From Rhabditoides inermis (lineage: Eukaryota > Nematoda > Chromadorea > Rhabditida > Rhabditidae), in contig CAWZYM010000209.1 of assembly GCA_963966185.1 (NCBI GenBank), positions 867,001 to 931,000 on the forward strand: 64,000 nucleotides of DNA, in the 5' to 3' direction. Made by a program: the position numbers and the translations under genes. Below the pieces are notes generated by a model that saw only the letters and a list, made by a program, of their open reading frames with translations, ran no database searches and had not been told where the DNA came from. Below, one piece after another: positions 37,931 to 51,378 of the stretch (positions are counted from its first letter, which is position 1; each line of letters opens with the position of its first letter).

Positions 37931-40900
37931 CGCCTCATCTATGCACAGTCAGCTATCCCGATCAAAAGGCACGAAATGTGTTTTTTTTTTCATTTTAGAC
38001 ACATTATAGGGCCCAGTTTGATATCTCTCATTCTCACACTGTTTCAGACCTGAGAAAGACTGCCTGTTTAACAGTTCTGTAAATTATTTCGTGAATCCGG
38101 CGCCTCATCTATGCACAGTCAGCTATCCCGATCAAAAGGCACGAAATGTGTTTTTTTTTCATTTTAGACACATTATAGGGCCCAGTTTGATATCTCCCAT
38201 TCTCACACTGTTTCAGTCCTGAAAAAGACTGCCTGTTTAACAGTTCTGTAATTTATTTCGTGAATCCGGCGCCTCATCTATGCACAGTCAGCTATCCCGA
38301 TCAAAAGGCACGAAATGTTTTTTTTTCATTTGAGACACGTTTTAGGGCCCAGTTTGATATCTCCCATTCTCACACTGCTTCAGTCCTGAAAAATACTGCC
38401 TGTTTAACAGTTCTGTAATATATTTCGTGAATCCGGCGCCTCATCTATGCACAGTCAGCTATCCCGATCAAAAGGCACGAAATGTTTTTTTTCATTTGAG
38501 ACACGTTTTAGGGCCCAGTTTGATATCTCCCATTCTCACACTGCTTCAGTCCTGAAAAATACTGCCTGTTTAACAGTTCTGTAAATTATTTCGTGAATCC
38601 GGCGCCTCATCTATGCACAGTCAGCTATCCCGATCAAAAGGCACGAAATGTTTTTTTTTTCATTTGAGACACGTTTTAGAGCCCAGTTTGATATCTCCCT
38701 GTCTCACTTTGCTTCAGACCTGAAAAAGACTGCCTGTTTAACAGTTCTGTAGATTATTTCGTGAATCCGGCGCCTCTTCTATGCACAGTCAGCTATCCCG
38801 ATCAAAAGGCACGAAAATGTTTATTTTATATTTGAGACACGTTTTAGGGCCAAGTTTGATATCTCCCATTCTCACACTGTTTCAGACCTGAGAAAGACTG
38901 CCTGTTTAACAGTTCTGTAAATTATTTCGTGAATCCGGCATCTATGCACAGTCTGCTATCCCGATCAAAAGGCACGAAATGTTTTTTTTTCATTTGAGAC
39001 ACGTTTTAGGGCCCAGTTTGATATCTCCCATTCTCACACTGTTTCAGACCTAAAAAAGACTGCCTGTTTAACAGTTCTGTAAATTATTTCGTGAATCCGG
39101 CGCCTCATCTATGCACAGTCAGCTATCCCGATCAAAAGGCACGAAATGTTTTTTTTCATTTGAGACACGTTTTAGGCCCAGTTTGATATCTCCCATTCTC
39201 ACACTGTTTCAGACCTGAGAAAGACTGCCTGTTTAACAGTTCTGTAAATTATTTCGTGAATCCGGCGCCTCATCTATGCACAGTCAGCTATCCCGATCAA
39301 AAGGCACGAAATGTGTTTTTTTTTCATTTTAGACACGTTTTAGGGCACAGTTTGATATCTCCCATTCTCACACTGTCTCAGACCTGAAAAAGACTGCCTA
39401 TTTAACAGTTCTGTAAATTATTTCGTGAATCCGGCGCCTCATCTATACACAGTCAGCTATCCCGATCAAAAGGCACGAAAATGTTTATTTTATATTTGAG
39501 ACGCGTTTTAGGGCCCAGTTTGATATCTCCCATTCTCACACTGTTCCAGTCCTGAAAAAGACTGCCTGTTTAACAGTTCTGTAAATTATTTCGTGAATCC
39601 GGCGCCTCATCTATGCACAGTAGCTATCCTGATCAAAAGGCACGAAATGTTTATTTCTTTTTCATTTGAGACACGTTTTAGGGCCCAGTTTGATATCTCC
39701 CATTCTCACACTGTTCCAGTCCTGAAAAAGACTGCCTGTTTAACAGTTCTGTGAAATTTTTCGTGAATCCGGCGTCTCATCTATGCACAATAAGCTATCC
39801 CGATCAAAAGGCACGAAAATATTTATTTTCTTTGAGACGCGTTTTAGGGCCCAGTTTGATATCTGCCATTCTCATATGTTTTCAGTCCTGAAAAAGACTG
39901 CCTGTTTAACAGTTCTGTAAATTATTTCGTGATTCCGGCACCTCATCTATGCACAGTCAGCTATCCCGATCAAAAGGCACGAAAATGTTTATTTTATATT
40001 TGAGACACGTTTTAGGGCCAAGTTGGATATCTCCCATTCTCACACAGTTTCAGACCTGAGAAAGACTGCCTGTTTAACAGTTCTGTAAATTATTTCGTGA
40101 ATCCGGCATCTATGCACAGTCAGCTATCCCGATCAAAAGGCACGAAATGTTTTTTTTTTTCATTTGAGACACGTTTTAGGGCCCAGTTTGATATCTCCCA
40201 TTCTCACACTGTTTCAGACCTAAAAAAAAAAGCCTGTTTAACAGTTCTGTAAATTATTTCGTGAATCCGGCGCCTCATCTATGCACAGTCAGCTATCCCG
40301 ATCAAAAGGCACGAAATGTTTTTTTTTTTTTCATTTGAGACACGTTTTAGGGCCCAGTTTGATATCTCCCATTCTCACACTGTTTCAGACCTAAAAAAGA
40401 CTGCCTGTTTAACAGTTCTGTAAATTATTTCGTGAATCCGGCGCCTCATCTATGCACAGTCAGCTATCCCGATCAAAAGGCACGAAATGTGTTTTTTTTC
40501 ATTTTAGACACATTATAGGGCCCAGTTTGATATCTCTCATTCTCACAATGTTTCAGTCCTGAAAAAGACTGCCTGTTTAACAGTTCTGTAAATTATTTCG
40601 TGAATCCGGCGCCTCATCTATGCACAGTCAGCTATCCCGATCAAAAGGCACGAAATGTGTTTTTTTTTTCATTTTAGACACATTATAGGGCCCAGTTTGA
40701 TATCTCTCATTCTCACAATGTTTCAGTCCTGAAAAAGACTGCCTGTTTAACAGTTCTGTAAATTATTTCGTGAATCCGGCGTCTCATCTATGCACAGTCA
40801 GCTATCCCGATCAAAAGGCACGAACATGTGTATTTTATATTTGAGACACATTATAGGGCCCAGTTTGATATCTCTCATTCTCACAATGTTTCAGACCTGA

Positions 40901-43900
40901 AAAAGACTGCCTGTTTAACAGTTCTGTAAATTATTTCGTGAATCCGGCGCCTCATCTATGCACAGTCAGCTATCCCGATCAAAAGGCACGAAATGTTTTT
41001 TTTTCATTTGAGACACGTTTTAGGGCCCAGTTTGATATCTCCCATTCTCACATTGTTTCAGTCCTGAAAAAGACTGCCTGTTTAACAGTTCTGTAAATTA
41101 TTTCGTGATTCCGTCGCCTCATCTATGCACAGTCAGCTATCCCGATCAAAAGGCACGAAAATGTTTATTTTATATTTGAGACACGTTTTAGGGCCAAGTT
41201 GGATATCTCCCATTCTCACACAGTTTCAGACCTGAGAAAGACTGCCTGTTTAACAGTTCTGTAAATTATTTCGTGAATCCGGCATCTATGCACAGTCAGC
41301 TATCCCGATCAAAAGGCACGAAATGTTTTTTTTTTTCATTTGAGACACGTTTTAGGGCCCAGTTTGAGATCTCCCATTCTCACACTGTTTCAGACCTAAA
41401 AAAGACTGCCTGTTTAACAGTTCTGTAAATTATTTCGTGAATCCGGCGCCTCATCTATGCACAGTCAGCTATCCCGATCAAAAGGCACGAAATGTGTTTT
41501 TTTTCATTTTAGACACATTATAGGGCCCAGTTTGATATCTCTCATTCTCACAATGTTTCAGTCCTGAAAAAGACTGCCTGTTTAACAGTTCTGTAAATTA
41601 TTTCGTGAATCCGGCGCCTCATCTATGCACAGTCAGCTATCCCGATCAAAAGGCACGAAATGTTTTTTTTTTCATTTGAGACACGTTTTAGGGCCCAGTT
41701 TGAGATCTCCCATTCTCACCCTGTTTCAGACCTAAAAAAGACTGCCTGTTTAACAGTTCTGTAAATTATTTCGTGAATCCGGCGCCTCATCTATGCACAG
41801 TCAGCTATCCCGATCAAAAGGCACGAAATGTTTTTTTTTTTTCATTTGAGACACGTTTTAGGGCCCAGTTTGAGATCTCCCATTCTCACACTGTTTCAGA
41901 CCTAAAAAAGACTGCCTGTTTAACAGTTCTGTAAATTATTTCGTGAATCCGGCGCCTCATCTATGCACAGTCAGCTATCCCGATCAAAAGGCACGAAATG
42001 TGTTTTTTTTTCATTTTAGACACATTATAGGGCCCAGTTTGATATCTCTCATTCTCACAATGTTTCAGTCCTGAAAAAGACTGCCTGTTTAACAGTTCTG
42101 TAAATTATTTCGTGAATCCGGCGCCTCATCTATGCACAGTCAGCTATCCCGATCAAAAGGCACGAAATGTTTTTTTTTTCATTTGAGACACGTTTTAGGG
42201 CCCAGTTTGAGATCTCCCATTCTCACACTGTTTCAGACCTAAAAAAGACTGCCTGTTTAACAGTTCTGTAAATTATTTCGTGAATCCGGCGCCTCATCTA
42301 TGCACAGTCAGCTATCCCGATCAAAAGGCACGAAATGTGTTTTTTTCATTTTAGACACATTATAGGGCCCAGTTTGATATCTCTCATTCTCACAATGTTT
42401 CAGTCCTGAAAAAGACTGCCTGTTTAACAGTTCTGTAAATTATTTCGTGAATCCGGCGCCTCATCTATGCACAGTCAGCTATCCCGATCAAAAGGCACGA
42501 AATGTGTTTTTTTTTCATTTTAGACACATTATAGGGCCCAGTTTGATATCTCTCATTCTCACAATGTTTCAGTCCTGAAAAAGACTGCCTGTTTAACAGT
42601 TCTGTAAATTATTTCGTGAATCCGGCGTCTCATCTATGCACAGTCAGCTATCCCGATCAAAAGGCACGAACATGTGTATTTTATATTTGAGACACGTTTT
42701 AGGGCCCAGTTTGATATCTGCCACTCTCACATTGTTTCAGTCCTGAAAAAGACTGCCTGTTTAACAGTTCTGTGAAATTTTTCGTGAATCCGGCGTCTCA
42801 TCTATGCACAATAAGCTATCCCGATCAAAAGGCACGAAAATATTTATTTTCTTTGAGACGCGTTTTAGGGCCCAGTTTGATATCTGCCATTCTCATATGT
42901 TTTCAGTCCTGAAAAAGACTGTTTGTTTAACAGTTCTGTAAATTATTTCGTGATTCCGTCGCCTCATCTATGCACAGTCAGCTATCCCGATCAAAAGGCA
43001 CGAAAATGTTTATTTTATATTTGAGACACGTTTTAGGGCCAAGTTGGATATCTCCCATTCTCACACTGTTTCAGACCTAAAAAAAGACTGCCTGTTTAAC
43101 AGTTCTGTAAATTATTTCGTGAATCCGGCGCCTCATCTATGCACAGTCAGCTATCCCGATCAAAAGGCACGAAATGTTTTTTTTTCATTTGAGACACGTT
43201 TTAGGGCCCAGTTTGATATCTCCCATTCTCACACTGCTTCAGACCTGAAAAAGACTGCCTGTTTAACAGTTCTGTAAATTATTTCGTGAATCCGGCGCCT
43301 CATCTATGCACAGTCAGCTATCCCGATCAAAAGGCACGAAATGTTTTTTTTTCATTTGAGACACGTTTTAGGGCCCAGTTTGATATCTCCCATTCTCACA
43401 CTGCTTCAGTCCTGAAAAATACTGCCTGTTTAACAGTTCTGTAATATATTTCGTGAATCCGGCGCCTCATCTATGCACAGTCAGCTATCCCGATCAAAAG
43501 GCACGAAATGTTTTTTTTTCATTTGAGACACGTTTTAGGGCCCAGTTTGATATCTCCCATTCTCACACTGCTTCAGACCTGAAAAAGACTGCCTGTTTAA
43601 CAGTTCTGTAGATTATTTCGTGAATCCGGCGCCTCATCTATGCACAGTCAGCTATCCCGATCAAAAGGCACGAAATGTTTTTTTTTTCATTTGAGACACG
43701 TTTTAGGGCCCAGTTTGATATCTCCCATTCTCACACTGCTTCAGTCCTGAAAAATACTGCCTGTTTAACAGTTCTGTAATTTATTTCGTGAATCCGGCGC
43801 CTCATCTATGCACAGTCAGCTATCCCGATCAAAAGGCACGAAATGTTTTTTTTTTTCATTTGAGACACGTTTTAGAGCCCAGTTTGATATCTCCCATTCT

Positions 43901-46900
43901 CACACTGCTTCAGACCTGAAAAAGACTGCCTGTTTAACAGTTCTGTAGATTATTTCGTGAATCCGGCGCCTCATCTATGCACAGTCAGCTATCCCGATCA
44001 AAAGGCACGAAATGTTTTTTTTTCATTTGAGACACGTTTTAGGGCCCAGTTTGATATCTCCCATTCTCACACTGCTTCAGTCCTGAAAAATACTGCCTGT
44101 TTAACAGTTCTGTAATTTATTTCGTGAATCCGGCGCCTCATCTATGCACAGTCAGCTATCCCGATCAAAAGGCACGAAATGTGTTTTTTTTTCATTTTAG
44201 ACACGTTTTAGGGCACAGTTTGATATCTCCCATTCTCACACTGCTTCAGACCTGAAAAAGACTGCCTGTTTAACAGTTCTGTAGATTATTTCGTGAATCC
44301 GGCGCCTCATCTATGCACAGTCAGCTATCCCGATCAAAAGGCACGAAATGTTTTTTTTTTCATTTGAGACACGTTTTAGGGCCCAGTTCGATATCTCCCA
44401 TTCTCACACTGTTTCAGACCTGAGAAAGACTGCCTGTTTAACAGTTCTGTAATTTATTTCGTGAATCCGGCGCCTCATCTATGCACAGTCAGCTATCCCG
44501 ATCAAAAGGAACGAAATGTGTTTTTTTTCGTTTTAGACACATTATAGGGCCCAGTTTGATATCTCTCTTTCTCACAATGTTTCAGTCCTGAAAAAGACTG
44601 CCTGTTGAACAGTTCTGTAAATTATTTCGTGATTCCGGCGCCTCATCTATGCACAGTCAGCTATCCCGATCAAAAGGCACGAAATGTTTTTTTTTTCATT
44701 TGAGACACGTTTTAGGCCCAGTTTGATATCTCCCATTCTCACACTGTTTCAGACCTGAAAAAGACTGCCTGTTTAACAGTTCTGTAAATTATTTCGTGAA
44801 TCCGGCGCCTCATCTATGCACAGTCAGCTATCCCGATCAAAAGGCACGAAATGTGTTTTTTTTTTATTTTAGACACGTTTTAGGGCACAGTTTGATATCT
44901 CCCATTCTCACACTGTCTCAGACCTGAAAAAGACTGCCTATTTAACAGTTCTGTAAATTATTTCGTGAATCCGGCGCCTCATCTATACACAGTCAGCTAT
45001 CCCGATCAAAAGGCACGAAAATGTTTATTTTATATTTGAGACGCGTTTTAGGGCTCAGTTTGATATCTCCCATTCTCACACTGCTTCAGTCCTGAAAAAT
45101 ACTGCCTGTTTAACAGTTCTGTAGATTATTTCGTGAATCCGGCGCCTCATCTATGCACAGTCAGCTATCCCGATCAAAAGGCACGAAATGTGTTTTTTTT
45201 CATTTTAGACACATTATAGGGCCCAGTTTGATATCTCTCATTCTCACACTGTTTCAGACCTGAGAAAGACTGCCTGTTTAACAGTTCTGTAAATTATTTC
45301 GTGAATCCGGCGCCTCATCTATGCACAGTCAGCTATCCCGATCAAAAGGCACGAAATGTGTTTTTTTTCATTTTAGACACATTATAGGGCCCAGTTTGAT
45401 ATCTCCCATTCTCACACTGTTTCAGTCCTGAAAAAGACTGCCTGTTTAACAGTTCTGTAATTTATTTCGTGAATCCGGCGCCTCATCTATGCACAGTCAG
45501 CTATCCCGATCAAAAGGCACGAAATGTTTTTTTTTCATTTGAGACACGTTTTAGGGCCCAGTTTGATATCTCCCATTCTCACACTGCTTCAGACCTGAAA
45601 AAGACTGCCTGTTTAACAGTTCTGTAAATTATTTCGTGAATCCGGCGCCTCATCTATGCACAGTCAGCTATCCCGATCAAAAGGCACGAAATGTTTTTTT
45701 TCATTTGAGACACGTTTTAGGGCCCAGTTTGATATCTCCCATTCTCACTTTGCTTCAGTCCTGAAAAATACTGCCTGTTTAACAGTTCTGTAAATTATTT
45801 CGTGAATCCGGCGCCTCATCTATGCACAGTCAGCTATCCCGATCAAAAGGCACGAAATGTTTTTTTTTTCATTTGAGACACGTTTTAGAGCCCAGTTTGA
45901 TATCTCCCATTCTCACACTGCTTCAGACCTGAAAAAGACTGCCTGTTTAACAGTTCTGTAGATTATTTCGTGAATCCGGCGCCTCATCTATGCACAGTCA
46001 GCTATCCCGATCAAAAGGCACGAAATGTTTTTTTTTTCATTTGAGACACGTTTTAGGGCCCAGTTTGATATCTCCCATTCTCACACTGCTTCAGTCCTGA
46101 AAAATACTGCCTGTTTAACAGTTCTGTAATTTATTTCGTGAATCCGGCGCCTCATCTATGCACAGTCAGCTATCCCGATCAAAAGGCACGAAATGTTTTT
46201 TTTTTCATTTGAGACACGTTTTAGGGCCCAGTTCGATATCTCCCATTCTCACACTGTTTCAGACCTGAGAAAGACTGCCTGTTTAACAGTTCTGTAATTT
46301 ATTTCGTGAATCCGGCGCCTCATCTATGCACAGTCAGCTATCCCGATCAAAAGGAACGAAATGTGTTTTTTTTCGTTTTAGACACATTATAGGGCCCAGT
46401 TTGATATCTCTCTTTCTCACAATGTTTCAGTCCTGAAAAAGACTGCCTGTTTAACAGTTCTGTAAATTATTTCGTGAATCCGGCGCCTCATCTATGCACA
46501 GTCAGCTATCCCGATCAAAAGGCACGAAATGTTTTTTTTTTCATTTGAGACACGTTTTAGGGCCCAGTTTGATATCTCCCATTCTCACACTGCTTCAGTC
46601 CTGAAAAATACTGCCTGTTTAACAGTTCTGTAATATATTTCGTGAATCCGGCGCCTCATCTATGCACAGTCAGCTATCCCGATCAAAAGGCACGAAATGT
46701 TTTTTTTCATTTGAGACACGTTTTAGGGCCCAGTTTGATATCTCCCATTCTCACACTGCTTCAGTCCTGAAAAATACTGCCTGTTTAACAGTTCTGTAAA
46801 TTATTTCGTGAATCCGGCGCCTCATCTATGCACAGTCAGCTATCCCGATCAAAAGGCACGAAATGTTTTTTTTCATTTGAGACACGTTTTAGGGCCCAGT

Positions 46901-48524
46901 TTGATATCTCCCTGTCTCACTTTGCTTCAGACCTGAAAAAAACTGCCTGTTTAACAGTTCTGTAAATTATTTCGTGAATCCGGCATCTATGCACAGTCAG
47001 CTATCCCGATCAAAAGGCACGAAATGTTTTTTTTTTCATTTGAGACACGTTTTAGGGCCCAGTTTGATATCTCCCATTCTCACACTGCTTCAGACCTAAA
47101 AAAGACTGCCTGTTTAACAGTTCTGTAAATTATTTCGTGAATCCGGCGCCTCATCTATGCACAGTCAGCTATCCCGATCAAAAGGCACGAAATGTGTTTT
47201 TTTTTCATTTTAGACACGTTTTAGGGCACAGTTTGATATCTCCCATTCTCACACTGTCTCAGACCTGAAAAAGACTGCCTATTTAACAGTTCTGTAAATT
47301 ATTTCGTGAATCCGGCGCCTCATCTATGCACAGTAGCTATCCTGATCAAAAGGCACGAAATGTTTATTTTTTTCATTTGAGACACGTTTTAGGGCCCAGT
47401 TTGATATCTCCATTCTCACACTGTTTCAGTGCTGAAAAAGACTGCCTGTTTTACAGTTCTGTAAATTATTTCGTGAATCCGGCGTCTCATCTATGCACAG
47501 TCAGCTATCCCGATCAAAAGGCACGAACATGTGTATTTTATATTTGAGACACGTTTTAGGGCCCAGTTTGATATCTCCATTCTCACACTGTTTCAGTCCT
47601 GAAAAAGACTGCCTGTTTAAAAGTTCTGTGAATTATTTCGTGAATCCGGCGCCTCATCTATACACAGTCTGCTATCCCGATCAAAAGGAACGAAATTATT
47701 TATTTTCTTTGAGACGCGTTTTAGGGCCCAGTTTGATATCTGCCACTCTCACATTGTTTCAGTCCTGAAAAAGACTGCCTGTTTAACAGTTCTGTGAAAT
47801 TTTTCGTGAATCCGGCGTCTCATCTATGCACAATAAGCTATCCCGATCAAAAGGCACGAAAATATTTATTTTCTTTGAGACGCGTTTTAGGGCCCAGTTT
47901 GATATCTGCCATTCTCATATGTTTTCAGTCCTGAAAAATACTGCCTGTTTAACAGTTCTGTAAATTATTTCGTGAATCCGGCATCTATGCACAGTCAGCT
48001 ATCCCGATCAAAAGGCACGAAATGTTTTTTTTTTCATTTGAGACACGTTTTAGGGCCCAGTTTGATATCTCCCATTCTCACACTGTTTCAGACCTAAAAA
48101 AGACTGCCTGTTTAACAGTTCTGTAAATTATTTCGTGAATCCGGCGCCTCATCTATGCACAGTCAGCTATCCCGATCAAAAGGCACGAAATGTTTTTTTT
48201 TCATTTGAGACACGTTTTAGGGCCCAGTTTGATATCTCCCATTCTCACACTGTTTCAGACCTAAAAAAGACTGCCTGTTTAACAGTTCTGTAAATTATTT
48301 CGTGAATCCGGCGCCTCATCTATGCACAGTCAGCTATCCCGATCAAAAGGCACGAAATGTTTTTTTTTTCATTTGAGACACGTTTTAGGGCCCAGTTTGA
48401 TATCTCCCATTCTCACACTGTTTCAGACCTAAAAAAGACTGCCTGTTTAACAGTTCTGTAAATTATTTCGTGAATCCGGCGCCTCATCTATGCACAGTCA
48501 GCTATCCCGATCAAAAGGCACGAA
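37921..48524 (+). repeat. 10.6-kb block A, copy 2
   Basis: The counterpart of 13298-23896. Conservation is high to the eye, with T-run length as the main difference plus scattered substitutions (for example GTTCTGTGAATTATTT near 47628 against GTTCTGTAAATTATTT). The stretch 43510-44340 is a rearranged version of 18890-19720. It includes a unit near 44180 that joins a GGGCACAG first half to a CTTCAGACCTG/GTAGATTA second half not seen together elsewhere. Confidence 0.8.
37931..40097 (+). repeat. Thirteen-monomer tandem repeat, copy 2
   Basis: The second copy, offset about 2177 bp. It is also the beginning of block A copy 2, so the tandem duplication sits exactly at the left edge of that block. 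Just beyond it, near 40210, a unit has CCTAAAAAAAAAAGCCTG where others read CCTAAAAAAGACTGCCTG, an A-run expansion with loss of GACT. Confidence 0.85.
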
Positions 48525-51378
48525 ATGTGTTTTTTTTTTCATTTTAGACACATTATAGGGCCCAGTTTGATATCTCTCATTCTCACAATGTTTCAGTCCT
48601 GAAAAAGACTGCCTGTTTAACAGTTCTGTAAATTATTTCGTGAATCCGGCGCCTCATCTATGCACAGTCAGCTATCCCGATCAAAAGGCACGAAATGTGT
48701 TTTTTTTTATTTTAGACACATTATAGGGCCCAGTTTGATATCTCTCATTCTCACAATGTTTCAGTCCTGAAAAAGACTGCCTGTTTAACAGTTCTGTAAA
48801 TTATTTCGTGAATCCGGCGTCTCATCTATGCACAGTCAGCTATCCCGATCAAAAGGCACGAACATGTGTATTTTATATTTGAGACACGTTTTAGGGCCCA
48901 GATTGATTTTTCTCATTCTCACACTGTTTCAGTCCTGAAAAAGACTGCCTGTTTAAAAGTTCTGTAAATTATTTCGTGAATCCGGCGCCTCATCTATACA
49001 CAGTCTCAGCTATCCCGATCAAAAGGCACGAAATGTTTTTTTTTTCATTTGAGACACGTTTTAGGGCCCAGTTTGATATCTCCCATTCTCACACTGTTTC
49101 AGACCTGAAAAAGACTGCCTGTTTAACAGTTCTGTAAATTATTTCGTGATTCCGTCGCCTCATCTATGCACAGTCAGCTATCCCGATCAAAAGGCACGAA
49201 AATGTTTATTTTATATTTGAGACACGTTTTAGGGCCAAGTTGGATATCTCCCATTCTCACACAGTTTCAGACCTGAGAAAGACTGCCTGTTTAACAGTTC
49301 TGTAAATTATTTCGTGAATCCGGCATCTATGCACAGTCAGCTATCCCGATCAAAAGGCACGAAATGTTTTTTTTTTCATTTGAGACACGTTTTAGGGCCC
49401 AGTTTGAGATCTCCCATTCTCACACTGTTTCAGACCTAAAAAAGACTGCCTGTTTAACAGTTCTGTAAATTATTTCGTGAATCCGGCGCCTCATCTATGC
49501 ACAGTCAGCTATCCCGATCAAAAGGCACGAAATGTGTTTTTTTTCATTTTAGACACATTATAGGGCCCAGTTTGATATCTCTCATTCTCACAATGTTTCA
49601 GTCCTGAAAAAGACTGCCTGTTTAACAGTTCTGTAAATTATTTCGTGAATCCGGCGCCTCATCTATGCACAGTCAGCTATCCCGATCAAAAGGCACGAAA
49701 TGTGTTTTTTTTTTCATTTTAGACACATTATAGGGCCCAGTTTGATATCTCTCATTCTCACAATGTTTCAGTCCTGAAAAAGACTGCCTGTTTAACAGTT
49801 CTGTAAATTATTTCGTGAATCCGGCGTCTCATCTATGCACAGTCAGCTATCCCGATCAAAAGGCACGAACATGTGTATTTTATATTTGAGACACGTTTTA
49901 GGGCCCAGTTTGATATCTGCCACTCTCACATTGTTTCAGTCCTGAAAAAGACTGCCTGTTTAACAGTTCTGTGAAATTTTTCGTGAATCCGGCGTCTCAT
50001 CTATGCACAATAAGCTATCCCGATCAAAAGGCACGAAAATATTTATTTTCTTTGAGACGCGTTTTAGGGCCCAGTTTGATATCTGCCATTCTCATATGTT
50101 TTCAGTCCTGAAAAAGACTGTTTGTTTAACAGTTCTGTAAATTATTTCGTGATTCCGTCGCCTCATCTATGCACAGTCAGCTATCCCGATCAAAAGGCAC
50201 GAAAATGTTTATTTTATATTTGAGACACGTTTTAGGGCCAAGTTGGATATCTCCCATTCTCACACTGTTTCAGACCTAAAAAAAGACTGCCTGTTTAACA
50301 GTTCTGTAAATTATTTCGTGAATCCGGCGCCTCATCTATGCACAGTCAGCTATCCCGATCAAAAGGCACGAAATGTTTTTTTTTCATTTGAGACACGTTT
50401 TAGGGCCCAGTTTGATATCTCCCATTCTCACACTGCTTCAGACCTGAAAAAGACTGCCTGTTTAACAGTTCTGTAAATTATTTCGTGAATCCGGCGCCTC
50501 ATCTATGCACAGTCAGCTATCCCGATCAAAAGGCACGAAATGTTTTTTTTTCATTTGAGACACGTTTTAGGGCCCAGTTTGATATCTCCCATTCTCACAC
50601 TGCTTCAGTCCTGAAAAATACTGCCTGTTTAACAGTTCTGTAATATATTTCGTGAATCCGGCGCCTCATCTATGCACAGTCAGCTATCCCGATCAAAAGG
50701 CACGAAATGTTTTTTTTTTCATTTGAGACACGTTTTAGGGCCCAGTTTGATATCTCCCATTCTCACTTTGCTTCAGTCCTGAAAAATACTGCCTGTTTAA
50801 CAGTTCTGTAAATTATTTCGTGAATCCGGCGCCTCATCTATGCACAGTCAGCTATCCCGATCAAAAGGCACGAAATGTTTTTTTTTCATTTGAGACACGT
50901 TTTAGAGCCCAGTTTGATATCTCCCATTCTCACACTGCTTCAGACCTGAAAAAGACTGCCTGTTTAACAGTTCTGTAAATTATTTCGTGAATCCGGCGCC
51001 TCATCTATGCACAGTCAGCTATCCCGATCAAAAGGCACGAAATGTTTTTTTTTCATTTGAGACACGATTTAGGGCCCAGTTTGATATCTCCCATTCTCAC
51101 ACTGTTTCAGACCTGAAAAATACTGCCTGTTTAACAGTTCTGTAAATTATTTCGTGAATCCGGCGCCTCATCTATGCACAGTCAGCTATCCCGATCAAAA
51201 GGCACGAAATGTTTTTTTTTTTCATTTGAGACACGTTTTAGGGCCCAGTTTGATATCTCCCATTCTCACACTGTTTCAGACCTGAAAAAGACTGCCTGTT
51301 TAACAGTTCTGTAAATTATTTCGTGAATCCGGCGCCTCATCTATACACAGTCAGCTATCCCGATCAAAAGGCACGAAA
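48176..51378 (+). repeat. 3.2-kb block B, copy 2
   Basis: The counterpart of 31081-34282. It overlaps the last 350 bp of block A copy 2, where the two source sequences are indistinguishable, so the array switches from one source to the other within two ordinary monomers. Its right part is also the beginning of the first 18-monomer unit. Confidence 0.8.
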
